Shown in pieces: positions 15,932 through 24,125 of a stretch of 41,723 bases of DNA. Position numbers and translations under genes: made by a program. Within the stretch, counting starts at the first letter, position 1. Every line of letters starts with the position of its first letter. The notes beneath the pieces are model-generated. The model did no database searches. It saw only the letters and a program-made list of their open reading frames with translations, and was not told where the DNA came from. This stretch comes from Candidatus Palauibacter poriticola (lineage in GTDB: Bacteria > Gemmatimonadota > Gemmatimonadetes > Palauibacterales > Palauibacteraceae): positions 1 through 41,723 of the forward strand of contig JAAXHJ010000026.1 of NCBI GenBank assembly GCA_012270965.1. Reading direction: 5' to 3'.

Positions 15932-16276
15932 GTGCGGGCGTACATCGCGGCCATGCCGGGCTGGAAACGCGAGGTCGGCCGCCTGTTGGACGGGCTGATC
16001 GAGCGGAGCGTGCCCGATGTCCTCAAGGCGGTTCGGTGGAACTCGCCCTTCTACGGCATCGAGGGCCAAGACTGGTTCCTCTCGTTCCACTGTTTCACGC
16101 GGTACATCAAGGTGACCTTCCTCAACGGCGCCTCGCTGAATCCCGTGCCGCCGGTGGAATCCAAGCACGAACAGGTGCGCTACTTCCACATCCACGAGGA
16201 CGACGAACTGGACGAGGACCTCTTGGCGGACTGGCTCCAGCAGGCATCGGCGCTCCCCGGAGAGGACCTTTTCTGA
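15932..16276 (+). CDS. DUF1801 domain protein (YdhG-like)
   Basis: The roughly 114-residue cytoplasmic product matches DUF1801: 'VRAYIAAMPGWKREVGRLLD', 'VPDVLKAVRWNSPFYGIEG' and 'FHCFTRYIKVTFLNGASL'. Function of the family is unknown. Similarity appears to continue upstream of the GTG at 15932 in the same frame ('GGNPQIPKGDGDEP'), as is usual for the family. No ATG, GTG or TTG is found there before the end of the beta-lactamase gene (15863), so either a CTG near 15869 is used or the N-terminus is shorter than normal. It is likely co-transcribed with the upstream hydrolase. Confidence 0.75.
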   Translation: MRAYIAAMPGWKREVGRLLDGLIERSVPDVLKAVRWNSPFYGIEGQDWFLSFHCFTRYIKVTFLNGASLNPVPPVESKHEQVRYFHIHEDDELDEDLLADWLQQASALPGEDLF

Positions 16277-16438
16277 TGCTTGAATGGCCGGGGATCGGCC
16301 ACTTGGACGAGGGCTTCCTCGCCCTCTTGATCGCCCTCGTGCTCGGCTATTGCGCCAACCCCTGGGCCTGGACCTCATCCCCGGCATCTGTTGGTGCCGG
16401 GGCAACGACGAGTCATCCACGAGGAGGCTGTGAGAGAG

Positions 16439-17164
16439 ATGTCATCCATGTCCGGCTGGTCGCGGAGGCGGTTTCTGGGAAGCGGTTCGGCGGCTGCGGC
16501 GGTCGCCGCCGGTTGGGGCTGTGCACCCGACGAGGGGATGCCGGTGCGCGCGGGTAGGCCATCGGCGTCGCACACCGGACCTCGCCGCTCGCTTGCGGAG
16601 CCCGGTCCGATGCTTCCCCCCGTCCCGGCGATCCTGCTCACCGTGAACGGGCGGCCGGGCGACCCGGACGAGATCTCGGTGCTGTGGACGTTCGTCGTGA
16701 GCGGCGACCCGCCCCAGATAGGGGTGAGTGCGGGCCTCGAGCATCAGGCGAGGGAACTTCTGGAGACCCACGGCGAGTTCGTGCTGAACGTCCCGCTCGC
16801 GTCGATGGTCGAGGCGTTCGACACCGTCGACATGAACTCCGGACGCGTCGCCGACAAGTTCGAACTCTCGGGGCTGACGCGGGGCGCGGCGACCGCCGTC
16901 GATGCGCCCACGGTGGAGGAATCCCCCGTCCATTGCGAGTGTCGGATCTTCGACTCGCTCGAGGCGCCGCCCGAGCGGAGGGTCTTCCTCGCGGAGGTCG
17001 TGGCGACAACCGCCATAGAGAGCGCGGTCGACGACGCCGGTCGCCTGATCGTGCCCGCGGTGGACTTCTTTGGAATGACCGCCGGGAGCGGCGAGCACTA
17101 CACGATGGGTCGGAGGGTCGGCAACATCGGGATGACGGTCGGCCGGAGCGACATCAAGTACTGA
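16439..17164 (+). CDS. Tat-exported flavin reductase-like (FMN-binding split-barrel) protein
   Basis: The 241-residue product has a twin-arginine signal ('SGWSRRRFLGSGSAAAAVAA') ending in a possible lipobox 'GWGC'. The remainder is a flavin reductase-like split barrel: 'PAILLTVNGRPGDPDEISVLW' and 'GDPPQIGVSAGLEHQARELL', then 'GEFVLNVPLASMVEAFDTV', 'KFELSGLTRG' and 'VHCECRIFDSLEAPPERRVF'. It would bind FMN in the cytoplasm and be moved out folded. Partners for periplasmic flavin reduction are not evident nearby. ATG 16439 is preceded by GAGGAGG (16421-16427); GTG 16430 is an alternative closer to it. Confidence 0.8.
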   Translation: MSSMSGWSRRRFLGSGSAAAAVAAGWGCAPDEGMPVRAGRPSASHTGPRRSLAEPGPMLPPVPAILLTVNGRPGDPDEISVLWTFVVSGDPPQIGVSAGLEHQARELLETHGEFVLNVPLASMVEAFDTVDMNSGRVADKFELSGLTRGAATAVDAPTVEESPVHCECRIFDSLEAPPERRVFLAEVVATTAIESAVDDAGRLIVPAVDFFGMTAGSGEHYTMGRRVGNIGMTVGRSDIKY

Positions 17165-17241
17165 CGGATCGACTCGGCGTTCGGCCCCCTCGTTCAGCCT
17201 ATTCGTCGTCTCCCCGCCAACGCTTGGTCCGCTAAGCCGAG

Positions 17242-17500
17242 TCAGCCGCGTAGGCATCGTTTGGATCGGGTGTGTCGGTGAGGAGAACTTGGAGAATCTC
17301 CGCCCGACCGACGTTCGAGATAGCTGAGCGCCGCGCGCGCCAGCAGGCCGGACCCTGACTGGCGTTCTAGGCACCGCGGCCCGATCCACGATGGCCAGGA
17401 CCCCCTCGGGCAGCGCGGTGTTGATTCGTTTCGTCTTGCTCGAAAGTTTCGAAAAAACCACGTCGACAAATCGCCCACGCACCACCTCGGTAGTCGTCGT
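17242..17500 (-). pseudogene. hicB: Degenerate HicB antitoxin (C-terminal half, frameshifted)
   Basis: One minus-strand frame reads 'VDVVFSKLSSKTKRINTALP' and continues 'EGVLAIVDRAA' (to about 17374). The next frame continues 'GSGLLARAALSYLER' (about 17358-17313). Together these are the end of HicB (the RHH-like segment 'xRINITLPexLLxxIDxxA...SRSgFLARAAL'). The frame just upstream shows 'RGGAWAI', which normally precedes the VDV segment, so at least two frameshifts are present. The N-terminal RNase H-like half of HicB is missing. The product cannot be a working antitoxin. Confidence 0.75.
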
Positions 17501-17539
17501 TCTCCTGGTGCGTTTCCAGCGAGGTCCCAGCCGGGACAG

Positions 17540-17692
17540 GGCCTGCCGGAAGATGCTGCGAAGCGTCCCGGTCGGAACGTCCTTGCGGGGATGCTTCACC
17601 GTCGCCCGACCGGGCTTGTCGGGATGAGCGAACCGGTGGTGGCTTCCACGGGTGTTCCGAAAGCGTCCAAGCCATCCGAGCGTGCGGCTTGA
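17540..17692 (-). pseudogene. hicA: Degenerate HicA toxin
   Basis: The frame reads 'TRGSHHRFAHPDKPGR', then 'ATVKHPRKDVPTGTLRSIFR'. This is the core of HicA, a small mRNA interferase with a dsRBD-like fold; the catalytic His is in GSHH. Upstream, 'LGWLGRF' sits where the 'LExxGW' start of HicA is expected, but no start codon fits and the spacing is wrong, so the 5' end has been lost or rearranged. The frame then runs into the hicB remnant without a normal HicA stop. Order (hicA then hicB, minus strand) matches a standard hicAB operon. The palindrome at 17714-17738 begins where hicA should start. Confidence 0.75.
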
Positions 17693-17713
17693 CAGCGCCA
17701 GTTCTGCTTCCGC

Positions 17714-17738
17714 ACTTTGTTCGGTGCCCGAACAAAGT
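17714..17738. promoter_or_regulatory. Perfect palindrome upstream of the glucan operon (candidate operator, copy 1)
   Basis: Arms ACTTTGTTCGG (17714-17724) and CCGAACAAAGT (17728-17738) are perfect 11-bp complements around TGC. It lies about 70 nt upstream of the first lipoprotein gene of the plus-strand operon. The same 10-bp arms occur at 32098-32120, upstream of the minus-strand operon of the same locus. Sharing between the two outward ends of one pathway strongly suggests a regulator-binding site; the ROK protein at 22899 is the only regulator inside the locus and the natural candidate. Confidence 0.8.
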
Positions 17739-17805
17739 CTGTGGCGTGACTCGGGGTGACTCCATTTTGGCAGGGGCACGGGCCGGAGCTTCCGACCAAA
17801 GCGGG

Positions 17806-19803
17806 ATGGTGAAGATGACAGCGAGGACCGCATGCCGGAGGTGGGGCGGCGCAGGAGCCGCCGTGCTCGCGGCACTCGCCGTCGGCACCGCGTGCGGGAG
17901 AGACCTGACGAGTCTGGATCCGGCCTCCTTCCCGCCCGAGGCCGAGATCTTCTACGACGATTTCGGTCCGGGACTCGAATATTCGGCTTTCGGGGGGTCC
18001 AAGGTCGACGCGCTGGACATCGAGCGCGACGAGGTCTACCGCGGGACCGCTGCCCTGCGATTCACCGTTCCCGCACCGAGCGATCCAGCGGGCGGTTTCG
18101 CGGGGGGCGCATTCTTTTCGACGGTGCCCCGGGACCTCTCCGGGTTCGACGCACTCACCTTCTGGGCGCGCGCGAGCACGGCCGCCACGCTGGACCGGGT
18201 CGGGATCGGCAACGACAACACGGACTCCTCCCGGTTCCCTGCCAATCTTGACAACGTGCCCCTCTCGACCCGCTGGATGAAGTACGCGCTCCCCCTGCCC
18301 CTACCCTCGGTGCTCACCGAGGAGCGCGGACTCTTCCTTGTTGCGGACGCGTCGGAGTATGAGGTCGGCTACGACCTCTACTTCGACGACGTACGGTTCG
18401 AGCGGCTCGGCACGATCGCGCATCCGCGGCCGGAGATCCCCACCCAGACGGTTAGCGGCGAAATCGGCGGCACGCTGACGGTCCACGACACGCGGGTGAT
18501 CTTCGACGTGAACGGGACCGACGTGACGGTGGGGGCCGCGCCCTCGTACTTCACCTTCACGTCGTCGGACCCGGCCGTCGCTTCGGTGTTGCCGGACGGC
18601 TCGATCTCGCTGCTCCGCGCGGGCACCACCACGATCACGGCCACACTCGGATCGACCCCCGCTGCGGGAGCGCTCACGGTCAACATCGATTCCCCGCCGT
18701 CGGGCGTGCCTCCCGTGCCGGTGGTGCCGGCAGAGGATGTCATTTCCCTGTTCAGCGACGCCTACGACGACGTCCACGTCGACACCTGGTCGGCGGAGTG
18801 GGACCAGGCGGACGTGGCAGACGTGGTGCTGGCGGGGAACCCGGTGAAGAGGTACGGCAACCTCGCCTTTGCGGGGATCGAGTTCACGTCGTCGCCGATC
18901 GACGCGACATCGATGACGCACATCCATGTGGATCTGTGGACGAATGACGCCTCGGACTTCCGCATCAAGCTGGTGGACTTCGGGGCCGATGGGGCCTTCG
19001 GCGGGGGCGACGACCGCGAGCACGAGATCTCCCTCGGTCCAGCTTCGACGCCCTCGATCGCGCCGCGAAGCTGGAACACGCTGGACATTCCGCTGGAAGC
19101 CTTCAGCGGACTCGGAACGCGCGGCCACCTCGCACAGCTGATCATCTCCGGTGCGAGCCCCACCGTCTATCTGGACAACATTTTCTTCTTCCGAACCGAG
19201 ACGCCCGATCCGCCCGATCCGTCTGGCCCGCCCGAGCCCGCGCCCTCGCCGACCGATGCGGCGGCGGACGTCATCTCGCTCTTCAGCGACGCCTATTCGG
19301 ATGTCGCGGTCGATACTTGGTCGGCCGAGTGGGACGTGGCCGACGTGGAGGACGTAGCGATCGCCGGCAACGCGGCGAAGAAGTACGCGAACCTGGTCTT
19401 TGCCGGCATCGAATTCACGTCGCAGACCTTGGACGCGTCGGGCATGTCGCACTTCCGGATGGACATCTGGACGCCGAACGAGACGGCGGGGGCGTCATTC
19501 AAGGTGAAGCTGGTCGACTTCGGCGCCAACGGCGTCTACGACGGGGGCGGTGACGACAGCGAGCATGAAGTCACGATCCGGGCCGCCGATGGGTTGGCCA
19601 CGGGCGAGTGGGTGCGACTCGACCTCCGCTTGGCGGACTTCACGGGGCTAGCGGCGAAAGAACACCTCGCACAGCTGATCATCTCGGGAGACCTGAACAC
19701 GGTGTATGTGGACAATGTCTACTTCCGGCGGCCCGCAGGAGAGGCCGCGCGAGTGCGCCCCACCCGACCCATCAACAGAGACCCAATCGGAGAGAAGCCA
19801 TGA
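17806..19803 (+). CDS. Modular surface glycan-binding lipoprotein-like protein (two 'FSDAY' modules)
   Basis: The 665-residue product is probably exported: a basic N-terminus and hydrophobic run 'GAGAAVLAALAVGTAC' with a weak lipobox cysteine. Order of parts: an N-terminal beta-rich jelly-roll-like domain ('AEIFYDDFGPGLEYSAFGGS' to 'YDLYFDDVRFERL'), a Big2-like Ig domain ('FTFTSSDPAVASVLPDGSIS'), then two copies of a module of about 155 residues starting DVISLFSDAY and ending 'VYLDNIFFF' / 'VYVDNVYFR', separated by a Pro-rich linker. No catalytic motif is seen, so a glycan-binding role at the surface is inferred. Related modules occur next to GH16 enzymes in marine bacteria, to my knowledge. 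ATG 17806 and ATG 17815 are both possible starts. The stop overlaps the next start (ATGA). Confidence 0.8.
   Translation: MVKMTARTACRRWGGAGAAVLAALAVGTACGRDLTSLDPASFPPEAEIFYDDFGPGLEYSAFGGSKVDALDIERDEVYRGTAALRFTVPAPSDPAGGFAGGAFFSTVPRDLSGFDALTFWARASTAATLDRVGIGNDNTDSSRFPANLDNVPLSTRWMKYALPLPLPSVLTEERGLFLVADASEYEVGYDLYFDDVRFERLGTIAHPRPEIPTQTVSGEIGGTLTVHDTRVIFDVNGTDVTVGAAPSYFTFTSSDPAVASVLPDGSISLLRAGTTTITATLGSTPAAGALTVNIDSPPSGVPPVPVVPAEDVISLFSDAYDDVHVDTWSAEWDQADVADVVLAGNPVKRYGNLAFAGIEFTSSPIDATSMTHIHVDLWTNDASDFRIKLVDFGADGAFGGGDDREHEISLGPASTPSIAPRSWNTLDIPLEAFSGLGTRGHLAQLIISGASPTVYLDNIFFFRTETPDPPDPSGPPEPAPSPTDAAADVISLFSDAYSDVAVDTWSAEWDVADVEDVAIAGNAAKKYANLVFAGIEFTSQTLDASGMSHFRMDIWTPNETAGASFKVKLVDFGANGVYDGGGDDSEHEVTIRAADGLATGEWVRLDLRLADFTGLAAKEHLAQLIISGDLNTVYVDNVYFRRPAGEAARVRPTRPINRDPIGEKP
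18736..19731 (+). repeat. Two tandem copies of the FSDAY carbohydrate-binding-like module
   Basis: The copies start at 18736 (DVISLFSDAYDDV) and 19267 (DVISLFSDAYSDV). Conserved positions in both are the SDAY start, 'VDTWSAEW', 'YxNLxFAGIEFTS', 'KLVDFGA', 'EHLAQLIISG' or 'GHLAQLIISG', and the closing 'VYxDNxxF'. The pattern is that of a beta-sandwich module with several exposed aromatic residues. Confidence 0.85.
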
Positions 19804-22800
19804 ACTCGCTCTGCCACCGTTCGTTTCCGGTCCGGCGGTTGCCGGAATCTTCCGCGCGGCACCCCTGGTTCGCGCGATCCCGGGCTGGCGCGGCAGCCGC
19901 TCTCGTCGCCTGTACCGTGCTGGCGTGCGGGGGTGACGATGATCCTGGCCCCGTCGCCCCGCCGACGCCCGCGGCCACGACCATCGAAGTGGCCCCGGCG
20001 GCGGCTCAGCTCACAGCCCTGGGCCAGACCGTCCAGTTGAACGCCACCGTGCGCGACCAGAATGGAGGCGTCATGTCCGGAGCGTCCGTCACCTGGACCT
20101 CCGGGGACGCAGCGGTCGCAACGGTGGACGCGGCAGGACTGGTGACCGCAATGGCGACGGGCACGGCGACGATCACCGCTTCGTCGGGCTCCGCGAGCGG
20201 CACGGCGTCCGTGACCGTGACGCAGGCGCCCGCCCAGGTCTCGGTCACCCCGGAGTCGGCGACACTCGCCTCGGTCGGGGACACGGTGCGGTTCACCGCC
20301 AAGGTACAAGACGCGAACGGAAACGCGATCGCGAACGCCACGGTGAACTGGGCCTCGGCGGACGAAGGGGTCGCGACGGTGGACGAGATGGGGCTGGTCA
20401 CCGCGGTAGGCCCCGGCACGGCGATGATCGAAGCGATGTCGGGCACGGCCGGCGGCAGCGCAACCGTCGCGGTCATGCAGGAAGCGGCGACGCTCACGGT
20501 CACGCCCGACTCGCTTCGTCTGACGGCGCTTGCCGAGCAGAGGCATCTCGCCGTGGAAGCGACCGACGCCAACGGGAACGCGATTGTCGAGCCCGTAGTC
20601 AGTTGGGCATCGGACGATGAGGGCGTGGCGACGGTTGACGCCGCCGGGGTCGTGACCGCGGTCGGCAACGGCGAGACCACGGTCACCGCGACGTCCGGAG
20701 GCGCGAGCGCGAGCGCAGCCGTGACCGTCATGTCTCAGGCCGTTCCCTCGGTCGGACCTCCGGCGCCAATGCACCCGGCGGACAGCGTGATCTCGCTCTT
20801 CAGCGACGCCTACGACGACGTGTCGGTGGACACCTGGTCGGCGGATTGGGACGAGGCCGAGCTCACGGACATCGAGATCGCGGGCAATCCGGCCAAGCTG
20901 TACACGAACCTCTCCTTCGCGGGAATCGAGTTCACGTCGGAGACCGTGGACGGGACGGGCATGGACTACTTCCGCATGGACATCTGGACACCGGATGAGA
21001 CCGCTCTGCCGGCGGCGTTCAGGGTGAAGCTCGTGGACTTCGGCGCGGACGGCGCGTTCGGGGGTGGAGACGACAGTGAACACGAGGCGACGATCACGAC
21101 CGCCGAGGGGCTGGCGTCCGAAGAATGGGTGCAACTTGACCTGTGGCTGAACGACTTCGCGAACCTCGCGTCGCGGGCGAACCTGGCGCAGTTGATCATC
21201 TCCGGAGGCCCGAACACGGTCTACGTGGACAACGTCTACTTCCGGCAAGGTGCTGCGCCGACGCCGGAGCCGGAGCCGACCGAGCCGGCGCCGACGCCGG
21301 AAGACGCGGCGGATGACGTGATCTCGCTCTTCAGCGACGCCTACGACGACGTGGCGGTGGACACGTGGTCGGCGTCGTGGGATCAGGCTGCGGTGGAGGA
21401 CGTGGAGGTTGCGGGTGACGCAGTGAAGAAGTACACGGGCCTGACGTTCGCGGGCATCGAGTTCACCTCGTCGACGCTGGACGCCTCCGACATGACGCAT
21501 TTCCGGATGGACATCTGGACGCCGGACGAGACGGCGTCGGCGGCGTTCAAGGTGAAGCTCGTGGACTTCGGGGGGGACGGTGTGTGGTCCCCCGCCGTCG
21601 ATGACACCGAACACGAGGTCACGATCACGGCCGCCGAGGGATTGGCGACTCGTGAGTGGGTGTCCCTGGACCTGTCGCTCGGGGACTTCGCCGGTCTCGC
21701 GTCGAGAGAACACCTCGCGCAGCTGATCATCTCGGGCGACCCGAACACGGTCTACGTGGACAACGTCTACTTCCGCGGCGGAGAGCCGCCCGCCGCGCCC
21801 GAAGCGCCAGCCGCGCCCGCGCCCACGCCGAACCGCTCGTCGGACCACGTCATTTCCGTCTTCAGCGACGCGTACACGGACGTCACGGTGGACACCTGGT
21901 CGGCCTCGTGGGACCAAGCCGACGTTGAGGATGTGGTGATCGAGGGCGACACCGTGAAGAAGTATACGAACCTGACGTTCGCGGGCATCGAGTTCACGTC
22001 GCGGACCATCGACGCCGAGTCGATGACGCACCTGCACTTCGACGTATGGACCCCGGACCCGACCGACGACCCGGCCGCCTTCAGGGTGAAGCTGGTCGAC
22101 TTCGGTGCGGACGGCACGTTCGGCGGAGGCGATGACGCGGAGCACGAGGTCTCGCTGACCGCCAACTCGGATCCCGCGCTGAGCACGGGCCGGTGGGTCA
22201 GCTACGACCTGCCGCTCGCCAACATGACGAACCTCACCGCGCGGGGCCACCTCGCCCAACTCATCATCTCGGGCGATCCGAAAACCGTGTTCCTCGACAA
22301 CATCTACTTCTTCGAGCCGCCGCCCGGCGAGCCGAGCGAGGCGGCCCCGGCACCGTCGCACGCCGCCGACAGCGTCATCTCGTTCTTCAGCGACGCCTAC
22401 GACGACGTGACGGTCGACACCTGGTCCGCCACGTGGGACCAGGCCGACGTCGAAGATGTCGATATCTCGGAGAACGCCGTCAAGAAGTACACGAACCTGA
22501 CGTTCGCGGGGGTCGAATTCACTTCGCAGACCGTGGACGCCACGGACATGACGCACTTCCGGATGGACGTCTGGACGCCCGACCCGACCGGCGCCCCGGC
22601 CGCCTTCCGCATCAAGCTTGTCGACTTCGGCGCCGATGGCGCGTTCGGCGGGGGCGACGACTCCGAGCACGAGATCTCGTTGACCGCGGCGTCGGAACCA
22701 GCGGCGCTCGCGACGGCCCGGTGGGTGAGCTTCGACATACCGCTCTCCGAACTCGCCTCACTCGCGAGCCGAGGCCACCTCGCGCAGCTGATCATCTCGG

Positions 22801-22847
22801 GCGATCCCAACACCGTGTTCGTCGACAACGTGTACCTGCGCAAGTGA
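19800..22847 (+). CDS. Large modular surface glycan-binding lipoprotein-like protein (three Big2, four FSDAY modules)
   Basis: The 1015-residue product has a signal region 'GAAAALVACTVLAC' with a good lipobox (VLAC), then three Big2 Ig-like domains of about 85 residues ('VTWTSGDAAVATVDAAGLVT', 'VNWASADEGVATVDEMGLVT', 'VSWASDDEGVATVDAAGVVT'), which usually act as stalks holding a binding domain away from the membrane. Four tandem copies of the FSDAY module follow. No glycosidase signature is present. ATG 19800 overlaps the upstream stop by 4 nt (ATGA) and follows GGAGAG. With its neighbour it seems to replace the SusD/SGBP role of Bacteroidota glycan loci; this is inference. Confidence 0.82.
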   Translation: MNSLCHRSFPVRRLPESSARHPWFARSRAGAAAALVACTVLACGGDDDPGPVAPPTPAATTIEVAPAAAQLTALGQTVQLNATVRDQNGGVMSGASVTWTSGDAAVATVDAAGLVTAMATGTATITASSGSASGTASVTVTQAPAQVSVTPESATLASVGDTVRFTAKVQDANGNAIANATVNWASADEGVATVDEMGLVTAVGPGTAMIEAMSGTAGGSATVAVMQEAATLTVTPDSLRLTALAEQRHLAVEATDANGNAIVEPVVSWASDDEGVATVDAAGVVTAVGNGETTVTATSGGASASAAVTVMSQAVPSVGPPAPMHPADSVISLFSDAYDDVSVDTWSADWDEAELTDIEIAGNPAKLYTNLSFAGIEFTSETVDGTGMDYFRMDIWTPDETALPAAFRVKLVDFGADGAFGGGDDSEHEATITTAEGLASEEWVQLDLWLNDFANLASRANLAQLIISGGPNTVYVDNVYFRQGAAPTPEPEPTEPAPTPEDAADDVISLFSDAYDDVAVDTWSASWDQAAVEDVEVAGDAVKKYTGLTFAGIEFTSSTLDASDMTHFRMDIWTPDETASAAFKVKLVDFGGDGVWSPAVDDTEHEVTITAAEGLATREWVSLDLSLGDFAGLASREHLAQLIISGDPNTVYVDNVYFRGGEPPAAPEAPAAPAPTPNRSSDHVISVFSDAYTDVTVDTWSASWDQADVEDVVIEGDTVKKYTNLTFAGIEFTSRTIDAESMTHLHFDVWTPDPTDDPAAFRVKLVDFGADGTFGGGDDAEHEVSLTANSDPALSTGRWVSYDLPLANMTNLTARGHLAQLIISGDPKTVFLDNIYFFEPPPGEPSEAAPAPSHAADSVISFFSDAYDDVTVDTWSATWDQADVEDVDISENAVKKYTNLTFAGVEFTSQTVDATDMTHFRMDVWTPDPTGAPAAFRIKLVDFGADGAFGGGDDSEHEISLTAASEPAALATARWVSFDIPLSELASLASRGHLAQLIISGDPNTVFVDNVYLRK
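20781..22843 (+). repeat. Four tandem FSDAY modules
   Basis: Copies begin at 20781, 21315, 21843 and 22368. Each is about 155 residues and separated by Pro/Ala/Glu-rich linkers. DNA similarity between copies is visible by eye (for example the repeated ttcagcgacgcctacgacga), so recombination between copies is possible. The third and fourth copies share 'WTPDPT' where the first two have 'WTPDET', suggesting successive duplication of pairs. Confidence 0.85.
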
Positions 22848-22898
22848 TCCCGGACCACGATCCCGCGAGACCGCGACGGGGCGCGGACGGCCGCCGCC

Positions 22899-24125
22899 AT
22901 GCCATCCGGTAGGCGTCCGCGTCCCGCCGCCGTGTTGGACAACGATCTGACCAGGACAGTCCTAAACGTGGTCTGGAAGCGGCGCGAGATATCCCGCGCC
23001 GAGATCGCGCGCGACTCGGGACGGTCCCGCTCCACCATTTCCGATGTTGTCGGGCGGCTCCTTGGCACGGGTTTGGTGGCTGAGGTGGGGAGCGGAGAAA
23101 GCCGGGGAGGGCGGCGTCCCATTCTGGTCGGGTTCCAAGACCAGGCCGGCGTGATTTTGGGTGTGGATGTGGGAGCAACCCATGTCTCGGTGATCCTCAC
23201 GGACCTCCGCGGGCGGACGCTGGCCTGGCGCGAACGCGCCCACCCCGCACACGGCGATCCCAAGGGTGCCGAGGCCGTCATTGCGGCGCTTGGGGAGGCT
23301 TGCCTGGCCGAATGGAACGGGGAACGGTCGCGACTCATGGGTATCGGCGTGGCGGTACCCAGCCCCGTCGATCCCGCCTCGCCGGACCGGGTGCTCGAAC
23401 GGGTGTTGCCCGCTTGGCGCGGGCATGGGGTCTTGGACCGGCTCAAGACGGCGTTCGGCGTGCCCGTGTTCGTGGACAACGACGCCAACCTCGGCGCGGT
23501 GGCGGAACGCTGGTGGGGCGAGGCGGTCGGGATCGACGATTTCGTGTATCTGAAGGTCGCCACCGGGGTGGGGGCGGGCCTCATGATCGGTGGAAGGATC
23601 TACCGCGGGGCCACCGGGGTCGCCGGCGAAATCGGTCACGTGGCGATCGACCCCGGTGGACCCGAGTGCGTATGCGGGAACAACGGCTGTCTCGCGACCC
23701 TTGTGGGCACGCGCCAGCTCGTCGACCGCGCCCGCGCCCTTCTGAAGCACTTCCCGGACAGTGCTCTCGCCGGGAGCGATCCGGACATCCGCGCGATTGA
23801 GGACGCCGCGCTCCGTGACGACCCGCTCGCCCTGCAGGTCGTCAACGAGGCCGCGCTTCGCCTTGGCATCGTCGTCGCCGGCGTGCTCAACGTGCTCAAT
23901 CCCAGCTCGGTGATCATCGGCGGGAGCCTTGCGCGGGCAGGCACCCGGCTGGTGAGACCGCTCCGCGAAGCTGTCGCCACCCGCACGCTCGTGGATTCGG
24001 CGGCGGCATCCGAGATTCGAACGAGCGATCTGGGCGAACGCGCGGTGGCGTTGGGAGCCGCCACGCACGTACTGGTTGCGGCGCTCGCAAATCCACGCCT
24101 CTTTCCCTCCGCAAACTCGGCATGA
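22899..24125 (+). CDS. ROK-family transcriptional regulator (NagC/XylR type)
   Basis: The 408-residue product has an N-terminal winged HTH ('REISRAEIARDSGRSRSTIS', about residues 28-47) and a ROK sugar-kinase-like domain: phosphate loop 'GVDVGATHVSVILTDLRG', 'VGAGLMIGGRIYRGATG', 'EIGHVAIDPGGPECVCGNNG' with the zinc-binding Cys pattern CxCGxxGC, and 'LNVLNPSSVIIGGSLA'. ROK regulators sense a sugar and release their operator. It sits inside the glucan operon, 51 nt after the large modular protein, and its stop overlaps the GH16 start by 4 nt (ATGA). The palindromes at 17714 and 32098 are the likely targets (inference). No clear ribosome-binding site precedes ATG 22899. Confidence 0.9.
   Translation: MPSGRRPRPAAVLDNDLTRTVLNVVWKRREISRAEIARDSGRSRSTISDVVGRLLGTGLVAEVGSGESRGGRRPILVGFQDQAGVILGVDVGATHVSVILTDLRGRTLAWRERAHPAHGDPKGAEAVIAALGEACLAEWNGERSRLMGIGVAVPSPVDPASPDRVLERVLPAWRGHGVLDRLKTAFGVPVFVDNDANLGAVAERWWGEAVGIDDFVYLKVATGVGAGLMIGGRIYRGATGVAGEIGHVAIDPGGPECVCGNNGCLATLVGTRQLVDRARALLKHFPDSALAGSDPDIRAIEDAALRDDPLALQVVNEAALRLGIVVAGVLNVLNPSSVIIGGSLARAGTRLVRPLREAVATRTLVDSAAASEIRTSDLGERAVALGAATHVLVAALANPRLFPSANSA

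Noticed and set aside
16276..16557. Small plus-strand frame starting in TGATG right after the DUF1801 gene
   Set aside because: Only the first 20 or so residues look membrane-like; the rest overlaps the flavin reductase-like gene out of frame and is low-complexity.
19719..22670. Very long open frame (983 codons) on the minus strand opposite the modular proteins
   Set aside because: It is the antisense of repeated GC-rich coding DNA; its translation is repetitive, Arg/Val/Asp-rich and matches no fold, while the plus frame shows clear domains.
20781..22843. CRISPR-like regular DNA repeats
   Set aside because: The periodicity (about 500-530 nt) and in-frame conservation come from protein modules, not 25-40 nt repeats with spacers.
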